A stretch of 19,469 nt of DNA from JACMME01 sp051005015 (GCA_051005015.1 JBPCJT010000109.1:1-19469), one strand, 5' to 3'. Numbered from the stretch's first letter, positions 1 to 8,175 are shown. A program made the numbers and translations. The notes: generated by a model from the letters alone, not told the origin.

Positions 1-1
1 C

Positions 2-496
2 AGAACGGTGCGCCACCACATCCAGCAGGGGCTCCTTCCCTCGCCGCAATCGCGTGGGCCCGGAGCGCACTACACCCCCGACTATCTCGATCGCTTGCGG
101 CTCATAAAGCAGCTGCAGCGGGAGCACCTCCCGCTTTCCGAGATCCGCCGTCGGCTCGAGGGCCTGAGCCCGGAGGAAGTACGTCAGCTGGCTGAAAAGC
201 CCCGCGAGCGGACGACGGGCGATGCGCGGCAGTACATCAGAAGAGTGCTGTCAGAGGGTGCCCATAGATTGTCGGAAGAGTCAGCGCTCTTACGAACGCT
301 CCGCCCCATGGAATCGCCCATGGTGCCTTACATGGGACTACAACGAGCAAAGGGCGAGCGCTCGCAGTGGGATCGGTTCACTCTCGCGCCCGACATGGAG
401 CTGCACGTCCGCCGCCCACTGTCTCGCGAGCAGAACAGGCAAGTCGAGCGGCTCCTGGAAGCCGCCCGTGACATTCTCGAAGAGGACGTACCATGA
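2..496 (+). CDS. MerR-family transcriptional regulator, 5' truncated by window edge
   Basis: This is a DNA-binding regulator of the MerR type, probably controlling the operon it heads. The open frame runs off the left edge. The first visible residues, RTVRHHIQQGLLPSP, match the second helix and wing of a MerR winged helix (normally RTVRYYxxxGLL), so roughly 15 N-terminal residues are missing and the GTG at position 8 is internal, not the start. A second helical stretch follows (YLDRLRLIKQLQREHLPLSE, then IRRRLEGLSPEEVRQL), typical of the HTH-to-dimerisation part of MerR. The remaining ~100 residues carry no cysteine cluster, so this is not an obvious metal or SoxR-type sensor; the effector cannot be told. 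The stop overlaps the next ATG (ATGA at 493-496), so it is translationally coupled to the VWA gene. The family call is firm; the specific role is unknown. Confidence 0.85.
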   Translation, partial: RTVRHHIQQGLLPSPQSRGPGAHYTPDYLDRLRLIKQLQREHLPLSEIRRRLEGLSPEEVRQLAEKPRERTTGDARQYIRRVLSEGAHRLSEESALLRTLRPMESPMVPYMGLQRAKGERSQWDRFTLAPDMELHVRRPLSREQNRQVERLLEAARDILEEDVP

Positions 497-1767
497 CATT
501 ATCACTCCGCACCGACCGGAGGCTTATCCGGTCGCAGGCGTCGAGCGCCCGTTATCTGCTGGTTTCCTTCACCGCCCCTGAGCCGCCGCCGCGTGCCGAG
601 CGGCTTCCAGTCAACGTGGCGCTCATCCTCGACCGTTCAGGCTCGATGGCCGGCGCGCGAAAGTTCGCGCTGGCGCGCGACGCAGTGGAGCAAGCCCTCC
701 GGATGCTGCGGTCGGAGGACCGCTTCACGCTCGTCGTGTACGATGAGCGTGTGGACGTACTCACGCAGTCCACGTTCGCTACGCCCGACGCCAAACGCAG
801 GGCACTCGACGCTCTCCGCGATGTGGCCCCTCGCGGCTCGACCGACCTCTGCGCCGGCTGGATGCGTGGCTGCGAGCAGATCGCCGAGAGCCTTACAGAC
901 GACGCCGTCTCGCGCGCGCTGTTGCTAACCGACGGCCTCGCGAATCACGGGACGATCGACCGCGAGGTGCTCGCGCGCCACGCGGGCGAGCTCAGGCAGC
1001 GCGGCATCGCGACGTCCACATTCGGTGTCGGTGAAGACTTCGACGAGCTATTGCTGCGCGACATGGCGCACGAAGGCGGCGGCAACTTCTACTTTATCGA
1101 GTCGCCTCAGCAGATCCCCGATCTGCTCACGAGCGAATTGGGCGAGGCGCTGGAGGTGGTGCTGCGCCAGGCAGCGCTCAGGATCGCGCTACCGCGCGGC
1201 GCGGACGCGGAGCCGCTCAATCGCTTCCGTTCCGTGCGCACGCGCGGCGACAACGAGCTGCGCGTCGAGCTCGGCGATCTCGTGTCGGGGCAGGAGGTCC
1301 GCGCGACGATCCGTGTGCAGTTCCCGCACGGAAACATTGGCGATCGGACCGCGGTCAGCGCGGTGTTAGCCGGGGACGACGGCTTTACGGTGCACGGCGA
1401 GTCATCCATCGAATGGGTGTATGCCAGCCACACCGACAACGACCTGCAGCCGCGCGATCGAGAGGTGGATCACGAGGTGGCGCAGCTCTACGTCGCCCGG
1501 GCCCGCGCCGAGGCCACCGAGGCAAACCGGCGCGGCGATTTCCGCCACGCTCGCCAAGCGCTCGAGCGGACCGCTGACCATATCGACGGCTACGCCGGAG
1601 ATGACCAGCAGCTCCAGGAGATCGCGATGATGGTACGGGAGCAGGTGCCCAAATATGCGGACTACTGTATGAGCCCTGTGATGCTCAAAGCAGCTTTCTA
1701 CGATGCGGAGGTGTCTTCCAAGGGTCGCAGCCGGGATGGTCGTGCACGCCGCCGGCCGACCCCCTGA
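493..1767 (+). CDS. VWA-domain protein with complete MIDAS
   Basis: This 424-residue protein has an N-terminal von Willebrand factor A domain. All metal-ion-dependent adhesion site elements are visible: DRSGS at residues 47-51, Thr117 in RGSTDL and Asp147 in LLTDG. The VWA fold covers about residues 38-220. A beta-rich region follows (about 220-320), then a charged helical tail (about 330-400) and a basic C-terminus. No signal peptide or membrane segment is seen, so it is probably cytoplasmic. VWA proteins of this kind bind a protein partner through Mg2+/Ca2+; no partner such as a MoxR ATPase is present in the window. The start is the ATG that overlaps the regulator stop, with AGAGGA about 7 bases upstream. 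The coupling suggests regulator and VWA protein are made together and may interact (inference). The domain call is secure; the cellular role is not known. Confidence 0.88.
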   Translation: MTLSLRTDRRLIRSQASSARYLLVSFTAPEPPPRAERLPVNVALILDRSGSMAGARKFALARDAVEQALRMLRSEDRFTLVVYDERVDVLTQSTFATPDAKRRALDALRDVAPRGSTDLCAGWMRGCEQIAESLTDDAVSRALLLTDGLANHGTIDREVLARHAGELRQRGIATSTFGVGEDFDELLLRDMAHEGGGNFYFIESPQQIPDLLTSELGEALEVVLRQAALRIALPRGADAEPLNRFRSVRTRGDNELRVELGDLVSGQEVRATIRVQFPHGNIGDRTAVSAVLAGDDGFTVHGESSIEWVYASHTDNDLQPRDREVDHEVAQLYVARARAEATEANRRGDFRHARQALERTADHIDGYAGDDQQLQEIAMMVREQVPKYADYCMSPVMLKAAFYDAEVSSKGRSRDGRARRRPTP

Positions 1768-1839
1768 GAGCAAGGCGGTAGGGATTGGAGACCACGGCGA
1801 AGATCGAGAGCATTACAACGTTCGAGATCGAGCACGATA

Positions 1840-1873
1840 CGCACTCCCCCGCCACGGAAGGTGGGGCGGTGCG
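1840..1873. terminator. Hairpin between convergent genes, candidate bidirectional terminator
   Basis: Arms 1840-1853 (CGCACTCCCCCGCC) and 1860-1873 (GGTGGGGCGGTGCG) form a 14-bp stem with one mismatch and two G-T wobbles around a 6-base loop. It lies in the 137-bp gap between the converging VWA and ureohydrolase genes, the usual place for a shared terminator. There is no U-run on either side, so intrinsic termination is not assured. Confidence 0.45.
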
Positions 1874-1904
1874 TTCGCGATATGTCGTGGATTTAGGCGT
1901 CCCA

Positions 1905-2705
1905 TTACGACTCGAGCATTTTACCCGCCAGCTCCTTGACCAGCTTCGCGCAGACCGTTGCAGTGATACCCAACGGGTCGTTCCGCGGGTTGAGCTCAAC
2001 GATATCGGCGCCTACGATCCTGGCACGGAGTGCGTGAATCGTGCGAATGACCTCACGCACTGACAGCCCACCGGCTTCGCGGTGTGAGACGCCGGGTGCG
2101 AACGCGGGGTCGAATACATCGACGTCCACGGATATGTAGACGGGAGAGTCGAAGGCCAGCGACAGCGAGGCGTCCCAGGCGCGCATGTCGAGTACCTCGA
2201 CGCCGAATCGCTCTGCCTGGGCGCGTTGATGCCCGTTCATCGTTCGAATGCCGATCTGAATCAGGCGGTCTGCAAGCCCCTCTTCCATGATCCGTGCGAA
2301 GGGACACGCATGCGAGTACCGGTCTCCCTCGAACTCGTCGTACAGATCGGGATGCGCGTCAAACTGTACGACCGTGAGCTTCGGATGTGCTCTGCGCATC
2401 GCGCGCACGATGGGATACGACACCGCATGATCGCCACCGAGCGAAAGCGGAATCAGGCCTTCGTTGAGCAAACCGGAAATCGCGGCTTCGATCCTCGCGC
2501 GCGCATTGTCCGGCGCGGAAAGTTCGAGGTCGCTTACGTCCGTCATTCTGCCTTTCGCGCCCAGATCGATGCCGGTCTCGGTCCACATGTTCGAGGCCTC
2601 GGAAAACAGAGCACGCCGAATGAGCGGCGGTGCTTCAGCGGCTCCGCGCTGAAAGGATGAATGCTCATCCCATGGAAAGCCGATGATCCCGACGGTGTGA
2701 GACAT
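1905..2705 (-). CDS. Ureohydrolase family enzyme, agmatinase-like
   Basis: This 266-residue protein belongs to the dinuclear manganese ureohydrolases (arginase, agmatinase, formimidoylglutamase, guanidinobutyrase). All metal-binding motifs are present: GGDH (His93), DAHPD (Asp116, His118, Asp120) and SVDVDVFDP (Asp194, Asp196), with a late Glu in VELNP (Glu237). The DAHPDLYDEF stretch is what I would expect of agmatinase-type members, which convert agmatine to putrescine and urea, but residues alone do not fix the substrate. Length fits the family. No signal peptide, so cytoplasmic. It is the last gene of a minus-strand operon, 33 bp after the CehA-like gene, behind two class III aminotransferases that could act on the amine or amino acid product (inference). 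The ribosome site is weak, so translation may rely on the upstream genes. Arginase or guanidinobutyrase are the main alternatives. Confidence 0.85.
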   Translation of the reverse strand: MSHTVGIIGFPWDEHSSFQRGAAEAPPLIRRALFSEASNMWTETGIDLGAKGRMTDVSDLELSAPDNARARIEAAISGLLNEGLIPLSLGGDHAVSYPIVRAMRRAHPKLTVVQFDAHPDLYDEFEGDRYSHACPFARIMEEGLADRLIQIGIRTMNGHQRAQAERFGVEVLDMRAWDASLSLAFDSPVYISVDVDVFDPAFAPGVSHREAGGLSVREVIRTIHALRARIVGADIVELNPRNDPLGITATVCAKLVKELAGKMLES

Positions 2706-2738
2706 CCCTGGAGTGTCGGTTCGCGAGTCAGCCAGCGT

Positions 2739-5306
2739 TCATCGTTCCGCCAAACTCCGATACACGGCACGCGCCCTCTCGATCATCTCCAGCGCCGAAG
2801 CGCGCTCCGCATCCGTGTTCCATCCGGTATGTGCGCGAGTCGCAGTGTCCACCCTGTCGATCCATGTCAGAAAAAACTCGGCATCCTCGCGTGATTCAAT
2901 CTGCTCTCCGCCGACGCTCACGTAGATCGGACTCGTGCTCGCGAAAGGGTACAGATCGAGAATCCCTGGCGCCGGCTTTTCGCTCCAGGCGCGCAGTATG
3001 TACCAACCACTCCGGTCGACTGGTATGCTTAGGGCGGTGTCTGCACGGGTGCGGTCGCCTGCCAGAGCAACCGCTGCCATCACCTTGCCGTTGCCGATGA
3101 TCTCCACGTGATCTACCGGCACGTTAGAGCGCACTGTCACGCGCGCGGCAAGCAGATGCGCCGATCCGCTTGGCACGCGAATCTCGGCGCCCGGCTCCTG
3201 TCCGTCCAGCGTGAACGTCAGGAGCGGTGCGTTAGTCACCATCGTCCTGCCGCCCTTGATTGCGGCCAGCCACCGCCGGTGATCGAGCGACGCACCCGCC
3301 CTGGCGTAGACGCGCAGCAGCCCCGCCGGTCCACGCAACGACGCGTAATTCGGGAAGGCGTCCGTTCCCGCCACCGCCGGAATCCGGAATCCGCAGTTCA
3401 GCAGGCGATACCATATCTCCGAGGTGATGAGATGATCGCTGAATCCCATTACCTCGAGGTAATCCACTTTCCCGAGCGCGACATCTATTGGAAGCGCAAA
3501 TGTAAGCGCCTCCTGCGCATTGCGCGGGTCAGGCCTGGTATCGAAGGGATGCACGTATCCGACGAGCGCACCCTGCTCGTGCGCGAGATCGGCAACGACC
3601 GCATTGCTGGGTTGCAGGCTCGAAGCGGCCGTGTTCACGTAGCCGGCATAATCCGGCAGCACGTAGTGCTCGCCCAAGCCTATAAGAGCCACGTGCCCCC
3701 AGTAGCTCGTGTGATACTCCTGGCCATGCATCAGGAGAAAGTTCGCCGTCGAAACGGGATCGGGACTGGTGCGGAAATACGTGATATCCGGGATCCGCTG
3801 CTCCTTGTTGACGATGAGATTCTCCACCACGTCCAGATCCTCGGCGCGCGCCTGGAATGCCAGATGGCCCGGCGTGTTTCGATAAGCGCCGACGTAGTTC
3901 ATGTGCACGTGCAGATCACCGCTCCTCCACCCCGACGCCCGCATGTTCGCCACGCGTGCCAGAACCTCGCGATGCGTGCTCGTTCTGCCCGCCCGAAGCG
4001 TGAGGGTGTCGCGCGCGATCGCATACTCCGGTCCACGTGAGACTTCCACGGTAACAACACCCGGCGGCACCATTACCTCATCGGTGCCGTCGGTATGAAA
4101 ATATGCAGCCTCGAATTTCTGCTCGCCTCTTACAAAAGCTTCATCGGCGTGGCGCCACGCACTGTCCGGCGCATAGCAGCGTCCGTCTGAGGCGGTTACC
4201 GAGATGCGGGCAGGCATCTGCTTCCCTGTAACCTTGTCCGTGACGACGATGCGCAACCGCGCCATGGACTCGAGATACGTGCGTGTTCCAGCTTCGACAC
4301 GCTGTCGCTTGCCACCAATTGCGTCAATGATCTCGAGAGAGGTGTTTCCCCCCTCGTTCGTGATGAATGCGATCTTTTTGCCGTCGCGCGACCAGCGCGC
4401 CGCGGTAGCGTCGAAGTCACCGTAGGTTAGCGGAAACGGGTCGCCTCCATCGGGCGGTATGAGCCAGAGCTGATGCCACTGCCCGCCGAGGTAGCTGCTG
4501 TAGATGACTCGCTTGCCGTCGGGGGACCAGTCGGGGCGGGCTTTCCACGTCGTCTCCTCGTAGCGTATTTCGCGCGCCGTCGCGCCGGCTTGCGCGCGCA
4601 TTCGCCAGAAGCCTCCCGTACCGTGGATGCGGCCGCGGTTGGAAACGAAGATTATCTCGGCGCCGTCGGGAGACCACGTTGGCGAGAGGTAGTGATCCCA
4701 GTCGCTGTAGTAGTACCGGCGGAGGGACTTGCTGTCGTGATCCTCCGTTAGCCGCTCCAGTGCACCGGGTACGCCCGCGCTGACGGCGATGGTGAAGATA
4801 TGCCACCGGCGGTTATGCGAGCTGGAGACGAAGGCGAGACGCGTTCCGTCCGGAGACCAGCGGGGCTCGACATTCACGGCCCCGTTCGCGGTGATGGGTG
4901 TGAACTTCCCCGTCGTGAGATCAAGCAGACGCAACTCGATTGCATCGCTGTCATAGGCGGCGTAGGCTACCCATCTGCCGTCAGGCGACCAGTCCGGCTG
5001 GTACAGGTAGCCGGGTCCCGATGCGATCTGACGCGCCACAGATGCTCCGACAGTCTGGCGCCATAGGGATCCCTGCATCGAGTAGATGACTTCCTTCCCG
5101 TCGGGCGACCACGATACCGCACTCGGTCCGCTAGTCACCTGGGGGACGTACATCTCCCGGTAGTAGTACGCGTGCGGAAGTGCAATTTGCTCGAGGACGG
5201 GCCGCCGCTGCGCATGCAACTGCGGCGCGGACAACGTTGCGAGCGCGGGCAGGAGAAACGTTGCCGCGCAGACGCCGCAACTGCGCCGTACCGTCGTGAT
5301 AACCAC
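2739..5306 (-). CDS. Exported PD40 beta-propeller / CehA-McbA-type (PHP-fold) metallohydrolase
   Basis: This 855-residue protein has a signal peptide (VRR, then a hydrophobic core, cleavage after LHAQ near residue 33). Six TolB/PD40 propeller repeats follow, each marked by WSPDG or WSRDG near residues 66, 106, 150, 211, 260 and 305. After a beta-rich spacer (about 345-455) comes a PHP-type hydrolase domain with GDLHVH (Asp464, His466, His468), MHGQEYH (His527, Glu530), VGYVHPF (His585) and AGTDAF (Asp648). This pattern is that of CehA/McbA-family metallohydrolases, named after carbaryl hydrolase CehA; the substrate here is unknown. The start is a GTG two bases after the aminotransferase stop, with no strong ribosome site, implying coupled translation. 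The protein should act outside the cytoplasmic membrane, unlike the other three operon enzymes, so it may release or sense a substrate whose amine products are used inside (inference). Confidence 0.85.
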   Translation of the reverse strand: MVITTVRRSCGVCAATFLLPALATLSAPQLHAQRRPVLEQIALPHAYYYREMYVPQVTSGPSAVSWSPDGKEVIYSMQGSLWRQTVGASVARQIASGPGYLYQPDWSPDGRWVAYAAYDSDAIELRLLDLTTGKFTPITANGAVNVEPRWSPDGTRLAFVSSSHNRRWHIFTIAVSAGVPGALERLTEDHDSKSLRRYYYSDWDHYLSPTWSPDGAEIIFVSNRGRIHGTGGFWRMRAQAGATAREIRYEETTWKARPDWSPDGKRVIYSSYLGGQWHQLWLIPPDGGDPFPLTYGDFDATAARWSRDGKKIAFITNEGGNTSLEIIDAIGGKRQRVEAGTRTYLESMARLRIVVTDKVTGKQMPARISVTASDGRCYAPDSAWRHADEAFVRGEQKFEAAYFHTDGTDEVMVPPGVVTVEVSRGPEYAIARDTLTLRAGRTSTHREVLARVANMRASGWRSGDLHVHMNYVGAYRNTPGHLAFQARAEDLDVVENLIVNKEQRIPDITYFRTSPDPVSTANFLLMHGQEYHTSYWGHVALIGLGEHYVLPDYAGYVNTAASSLQPSNAVVADLAHEQGALVGYVHPFDTRPDPRNAQEALTFALPIDVALGKVDYLEVMGFSDHLITSEIWYRLLNCGFRIPAVAGTDAFPNYASLRGPAGLLRVYARAGASLDHRRWLAAIKGGRTMVTNAPLLTFTLDGQEPGAEIRVPSGSAHLLAARVTVRSNVPVDHVEIIGNGKVMAAVALAGDRTRADTALSIPVDRSGWYILRAWSEKPAPGILDLYPFASTSPIYVSVGGEQIESREDAEFFLTWIDRVDTATRAHTGWNTDAERASALEMIERARAVYRSLAER

Positions 5307-5308
5307 AG

Positions 5309-6682
5309 CTATCTGCTATCCGCCAGGCACTCGTCCAGGATCTCCAGAGCCGTATCCACATCGTACTCATCGACCACGAGCGGTGGTGCCAGCCTGATCG
5401 AGCTCCTCCCCGCGCCGAGCAGGAGAAGTCCTTCGCCGAACGCTCGCCGAACGACGGCGTGAACAAGATCCGGCACCGGCTCTCGCGTCGCGCGGTTCAC
5501 GACGAGCTCGACGCCCCACATGAGTCCAACGCCGCGGACGTCACCGATGCAGTCGTGCTTCTCCTGCAACCGGCGAAGTCCTGTGCCCAGCCGCTCTCCC
5601 ATGCGTGCCGCGTTTGCGACCAGCTCCCGCTCGACAACGTTTATAGTCGCGAGAGCGGCGGCGCAGCATACCGGGTTGCCGCCGAACGTGGAGCCATGGG
5701 CCCCGGATTCCCACTTCATCACCGACTCCTTCGCGATGATGGCGCCGATCGGCATCCCGGAGCCAAGTCCCTTGGCGGTGAGGAGAATGTCCGGCTCGAC
5801 TCCCTCATGCTCGCAGGCGAACATCTTGCCTGTGCGTCCCATGCCGCACTGCACTTCGTCGAATACCAGGAGAATTCCGTACTTGTCGCACAGCTCCCGT
5901 AGCGCCGCGAGATACCCGGGCGGCGGCACCACGTAGCCCCCCTCACCCTGAATCGGTTCCACGAACATGGCCGCGACATCGCGCGGATCGATCCTCCGGG
6001 CGAAGAGGTCATCCTCAATGGACGACACACATCGCATTGTGCAGGCCGGCTCCTTCGCGCAGAAATCACAGCGGTACCGATACCCGAATGGGACGTGATA
6101 CACCTCGGGGACAAAGGGCCCGAAGCGCGAGCGCTGCCGCACTCTGCTCGCCGTGAGGCTCATCGCACCGTAGGTGCGTCCGTGGAAAGCGCCAGTGAAT
6201 GCAATCAGCGCGGTCCGCCCCGTTGAATTGCGCGCGAGCTTGATGGCGCCATCCACGGCCTCCGTGCCCGAGTTCGTAAGAAAAACACGCTTCTTGCTCA
6301 CGCCCGGCGCGATCTCCGCCAAACGCTCGCACAGCGCGGAGAAACCATCGAAGTAGAAGTCAGCACCACAGATGTGCAGGAACTTGTCGGTTGCTGCATG
6401 GATCGCGGCGATAACTTCGGGGTGCCCGTAACCAGTGGACGCAACCGCGATCCCGGCCATGAAGTCGAGAAAGCGGTTGCCATCCACATCCTCCACAACC
6501 GCACGCTCGCCGCGCGCTATTGCGAGCGGATACTCCTTGGGATATGACGTCGACGCGTACTTGTCGTGCCGCGCGATGATCGCGCGTGCCTTGGGGCCCG
6601 GCGGTGCTATGACGATGCGCGGGTAGTCGCGTGCCAGGGACTTCTGCAACGACGTCCGTTCCATCTCGGCTGATATTTTCAT
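5309..6682 (-). CDS. Class III pyridoxal-phosphate aminotransferase (4-aminobutyrate/acetylornithine aminotransferase-like)
   Basis: This 457-residue cytoplasmic enzyme is a fold-type I, class III aminotransferase. PLP-site features are NSGTEA (137-142, phosphate binding), FHGRT (166-170), VEPIQGEGG (241-249), FDEVQ (Asp275, pyridine nitrogen) and TAKGLGSGMP with the Schiff-base Lys304. The sequence resembles the GabT and acetylornithine aminotransferase-like group that also includes archaeal ornithine/GABA aminotransferases and amino-acid racemases; the substrate is undecided. A cysteine cluster C205-x2-C208-x5-C214-x3-C218 lies in the loop before the large domain. Its ATG overlaps the stop of the upstream aminotransferase gene (ATGA, 6682-6679), with AGGGG 7 bases upstream of the start. 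Next to a ureohydrolase it could process putrescine, GABA or ornithine (inference). Confidence 0.9.
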   Translation of the reverse strand: MKISAEMERTSLQKSLARDYPRIVIAPPGPKARAIIARHDKYASTSYPKEYPLAIARGERAVVEDVDGNRFLDFMAGIAVASTGYGHPEVIAAIHAATDKFLHICGADFYFDGFSALCERLAEIAPGVSKKRVFLTNSGTEAVDGAIKLARNSTGRTALIAFTGAFHGRTYGAMSLTASRVRQRSRFGPFVPEVYHVPFGYRYRCDFCAKEPACTMRCVSSIEDDLFARRIDPRDVAAMFVEPIQGEGGYVVPPPGYLAALRELCDKYGILLVFDEVQCGMGRTGKMFACEHEGVEPDILLTAKGLGSGMPIGAIIAKESVMKWESGAHGSTFGGNPVCCAAALATINVVERELVANAARMGERLGTGLRRLQEKHDCIGDVRGVGLMWGVELVVNRATREPVPDLVHAVVRRAFGEGLLLLGAGRSSIRLAPPLVVDEYDVDTALEILDECLADSR

Positions 6683-8037
6683 CGCGTCACCCCTGTTCCA
6701 ATAGACCTGAGCGTGGACTCCAGCGCCTGCGCCAGCAGTGCGACAATCTCATCGATCTCCTCGTGACCCACGATGTACGGCGGCGCGACCATCACGAGGT
6801 CACCACGCCCGCCTGGCGCGTGACCAGCATTTGGCCACACTACCAGCCCCACCGCGAGCGCGGCTTCGGTGAACGCCTCGGCGAATCCCAGCGCGCGCGG
6901 GAATGGCGTTCGCGTGTCCACATCCTCCACGAACTCTATCCCGGCGAGCAGTCCGCGGCCACGCACATCTCCCACATGCGGCAGCCCGCTCAACTGCGCA
7001 AGCCGCTGGTGCAGCACCCTGCCCATTGCCGAGCAGCGTTCGACCAGTCCCTGCTCCCCAATATGGCGCACGACCGCGAGTCCAGCCGCGCATGACACCG
7101 GGTGATGCGAAAATGTCTGCGCGTGCAGAAGCGCGCCCGAGCCGTGCGCGAGAACGTCCACGATGCGCTCGGGCGCGAGCACCGCAGAGAGTGGTGCGTA
7201 CCCGCCCGCTATTCCCTTGCCGAGCGTCATGATGTCGGGGACGACTCCGAACGGCTCGAGCGCGGACCATGTGCCGGTGCGTCCAGCGCCGCACAATATT
7301 TCGTCGGCGACAAGGAGCACGCGATGCCGGCTGCAGATCTCTCTGACGCGACTCCAGTACTCGGGGCGCGGCACCGTCGCTCCGGTCGAGGACCCGCCAA
7401 CGGGCTCGGCGATGAATGCGGCGACGCTTTCGGAGCCTTCACGAAGGATCGCCTCCTCCAGCGCGGCGCCTGTGCACGACTTGCAGTCCGCCCCAACTCC
7501 CCGGCATTCGCAATGGTACGCGAAGGGTGCGGGTACGCGTCGTACGTCGACCAGCCAGTCGCCGAACATAGCTTGATAGCCCGCGCGTGCCGACGCCGAC
7601 AGCGCCAGCAGTGTGTTTCCGTGATACGAAGGCGTGAGCGCAATGATCTTGCGCTTCTTTGGCTCGCCGGATTCCGCCCAGTACTGCCGCGCCAGCTTGA
7701 GCGCCGCTTCAACGGCCTCCGATCCGCTCGACAGAAAATACACCTTGGCGAGATCCCCGGGCGCGAGTACGGCCAGATCCGCCGCCAGCTCTTCGGCTGC
7801 GTCGTGCGTGAAGGCTGTGCCGTTGACGTACGCCACCCGCCGAGCCTGCCCCGACATCGCTTCCGCGACTACGTGATTGCCGTGGCCGAGCGAGGCGACG
7901 AACGCGCCGCCTACAGCGTCGAGGTAGCGCTTGCCAGCGGCATCATACAGGTAGCAGCCCTCACCGCGAGCGATGCGAGGGTACTCGCGTGCCAGCTTGC
8001 GGTAGAAGACGTTGCCGTGCGGGTAGGAGGGGGGCAT
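6679..8037 (-). CDS. Class III aminotransferase, first gene of the minus-strand operon
   Basis: This is a second class III PLP aminotransferase, 452 residues from the chosen start. It has SSGSEA (103-108), YHGNT (138-142), AEPVGG (210-215), ADEILCGAGRTG (Asp245) and TLGKGIAGGY with Schiff-base Lys274. It differs clearly from its neighbour and resembles omega-amino-acid:pyruvate-type and related aspartate aminotransferase family members. It also has a cysteine cluster, C176-x-C178-x6-C185-x2-C188, at the equivalent place. Start choice: the frame stays open upstream to 8238, but that stretch translates a heptanucleotide array into low-complexity sequence rich in Arg, Thr, Ser, His and Val. The ATG at 8037 begins MPPSYPHGNVFYRKL, which looks like a normal N-terminus of this family. 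It lacks a clear ribosome site, so ATG 8199 remains possible. Its stop overlaps the next gene start, so the pair is coupled and probably works on related substrates. Confidence 0.85.
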   Translation of the reverse strand: MPPSYPHGNVFYRKLAREYPRIARGEGCYLYDAAGKRYLDAVGGAFVASLGHGNHVVAEAMSGQARRVAYVNGTAFTHDAAEELAADLAVLAPGDLAKVYFLSSGSEAVEAALKLARQYWAESGEPKKRKIIALTPSYHGNTLLALSASARAGYQAMFGDWLVDVRRVPAPFAYHCECRGVGADCKSCTGAALEEAILREGSESVAAFIAEPVGGSSTGATVPRPEYWSRVREICSRHRVLLVADEILCGAGRTGTWSALEPFGVVPDIMTLGKGIAGGYAPLSAVLAPERIVDVLAHGSGALLHAQTFSHHPVSCAAGLAVVRHIGEQGLVERCSAMGRVLHQRLAQLSGLPHVGDVRGRGLLAGIEFVEDVDTRTPFPRALGFAEAFTEAALAVGLVVWPNAGHAPGGRGDLVMVAPPYIVGHEEIDEIVALLAQALESTLRSIGTGVTR

Positions 8038-8042
8038 GAAGG

Positions 8043-8133
8043 GTGAGACGTGAGACGTGGTCCGTGAGACGGGGTCCGTGAGACGTGAGACGTGAGACGT
8101 GAGACGTGGTCCGTGGTCCGTGGTCCGTGGTAC
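8043..8133. repeat. Heptanucleotide tandem array, 13 units (GTGAGAC / GTGGTCC)
   Basis: Thirteen contiguous 7-base units fill these 91 bases without gaps. In order they are GTGAGAC twice, GTGGTCC, GTGAGAC, GGGGTCC, GTGAGAC four times, GTGGTCC three times and GTGGTAC. Two unit types alternate in blocks and share the GTG start. The array lies in the divergent region between the aminotransferase operon and the DoxX-like gene, only 5 bases upstream of the aminotransferase ATG. On the minus strand (GTCTCAC / GGACCAC) all three frames lack stops, which is why the aminotransferase frame extends through it. Confidence 0.95.
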
Positions 8134-8166
8134 GCGAGTGGTTCGAGGGGCAAGATCTGCGTAGCG

Positions 8167-8175
8167 CTTTCCTCC
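8167..8175 (-). promoter_or_regulatory. Stranded Shine-Dalgarno-like motif (GGAGGAAAG)
   Basis: On the minus strand GGAGGAAAG is an excellent ribosome-binding sequence, yet no suitable start codon follows within 5-12 bases. It sits about 130 bases upstream of the best aminotransferase start (8037), with the heptad array in between. It may be a relic of the original leader separated from its start by repeat growth, or coincidence. Confidence 0.3.

Noticed and set aside
1785..2063. Small plus-strand gene between the VWA and ureohydrolase genes
   Set aside because: Starts with a poor TTG, overlaps the ureohydrolase on the opposite strand and shows no recognisable protein features.
3108..4040. 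Long plus-strand open frame opposite the CehA-like gene
   Set aside because: It is the high-GC antisense shadow of a well-supported gene, rich in Arg and His, with no domain.
8043..8133. CRISPR array
   Set aside because: Units are seven bases, contiguous and without spacers; no cas genes.
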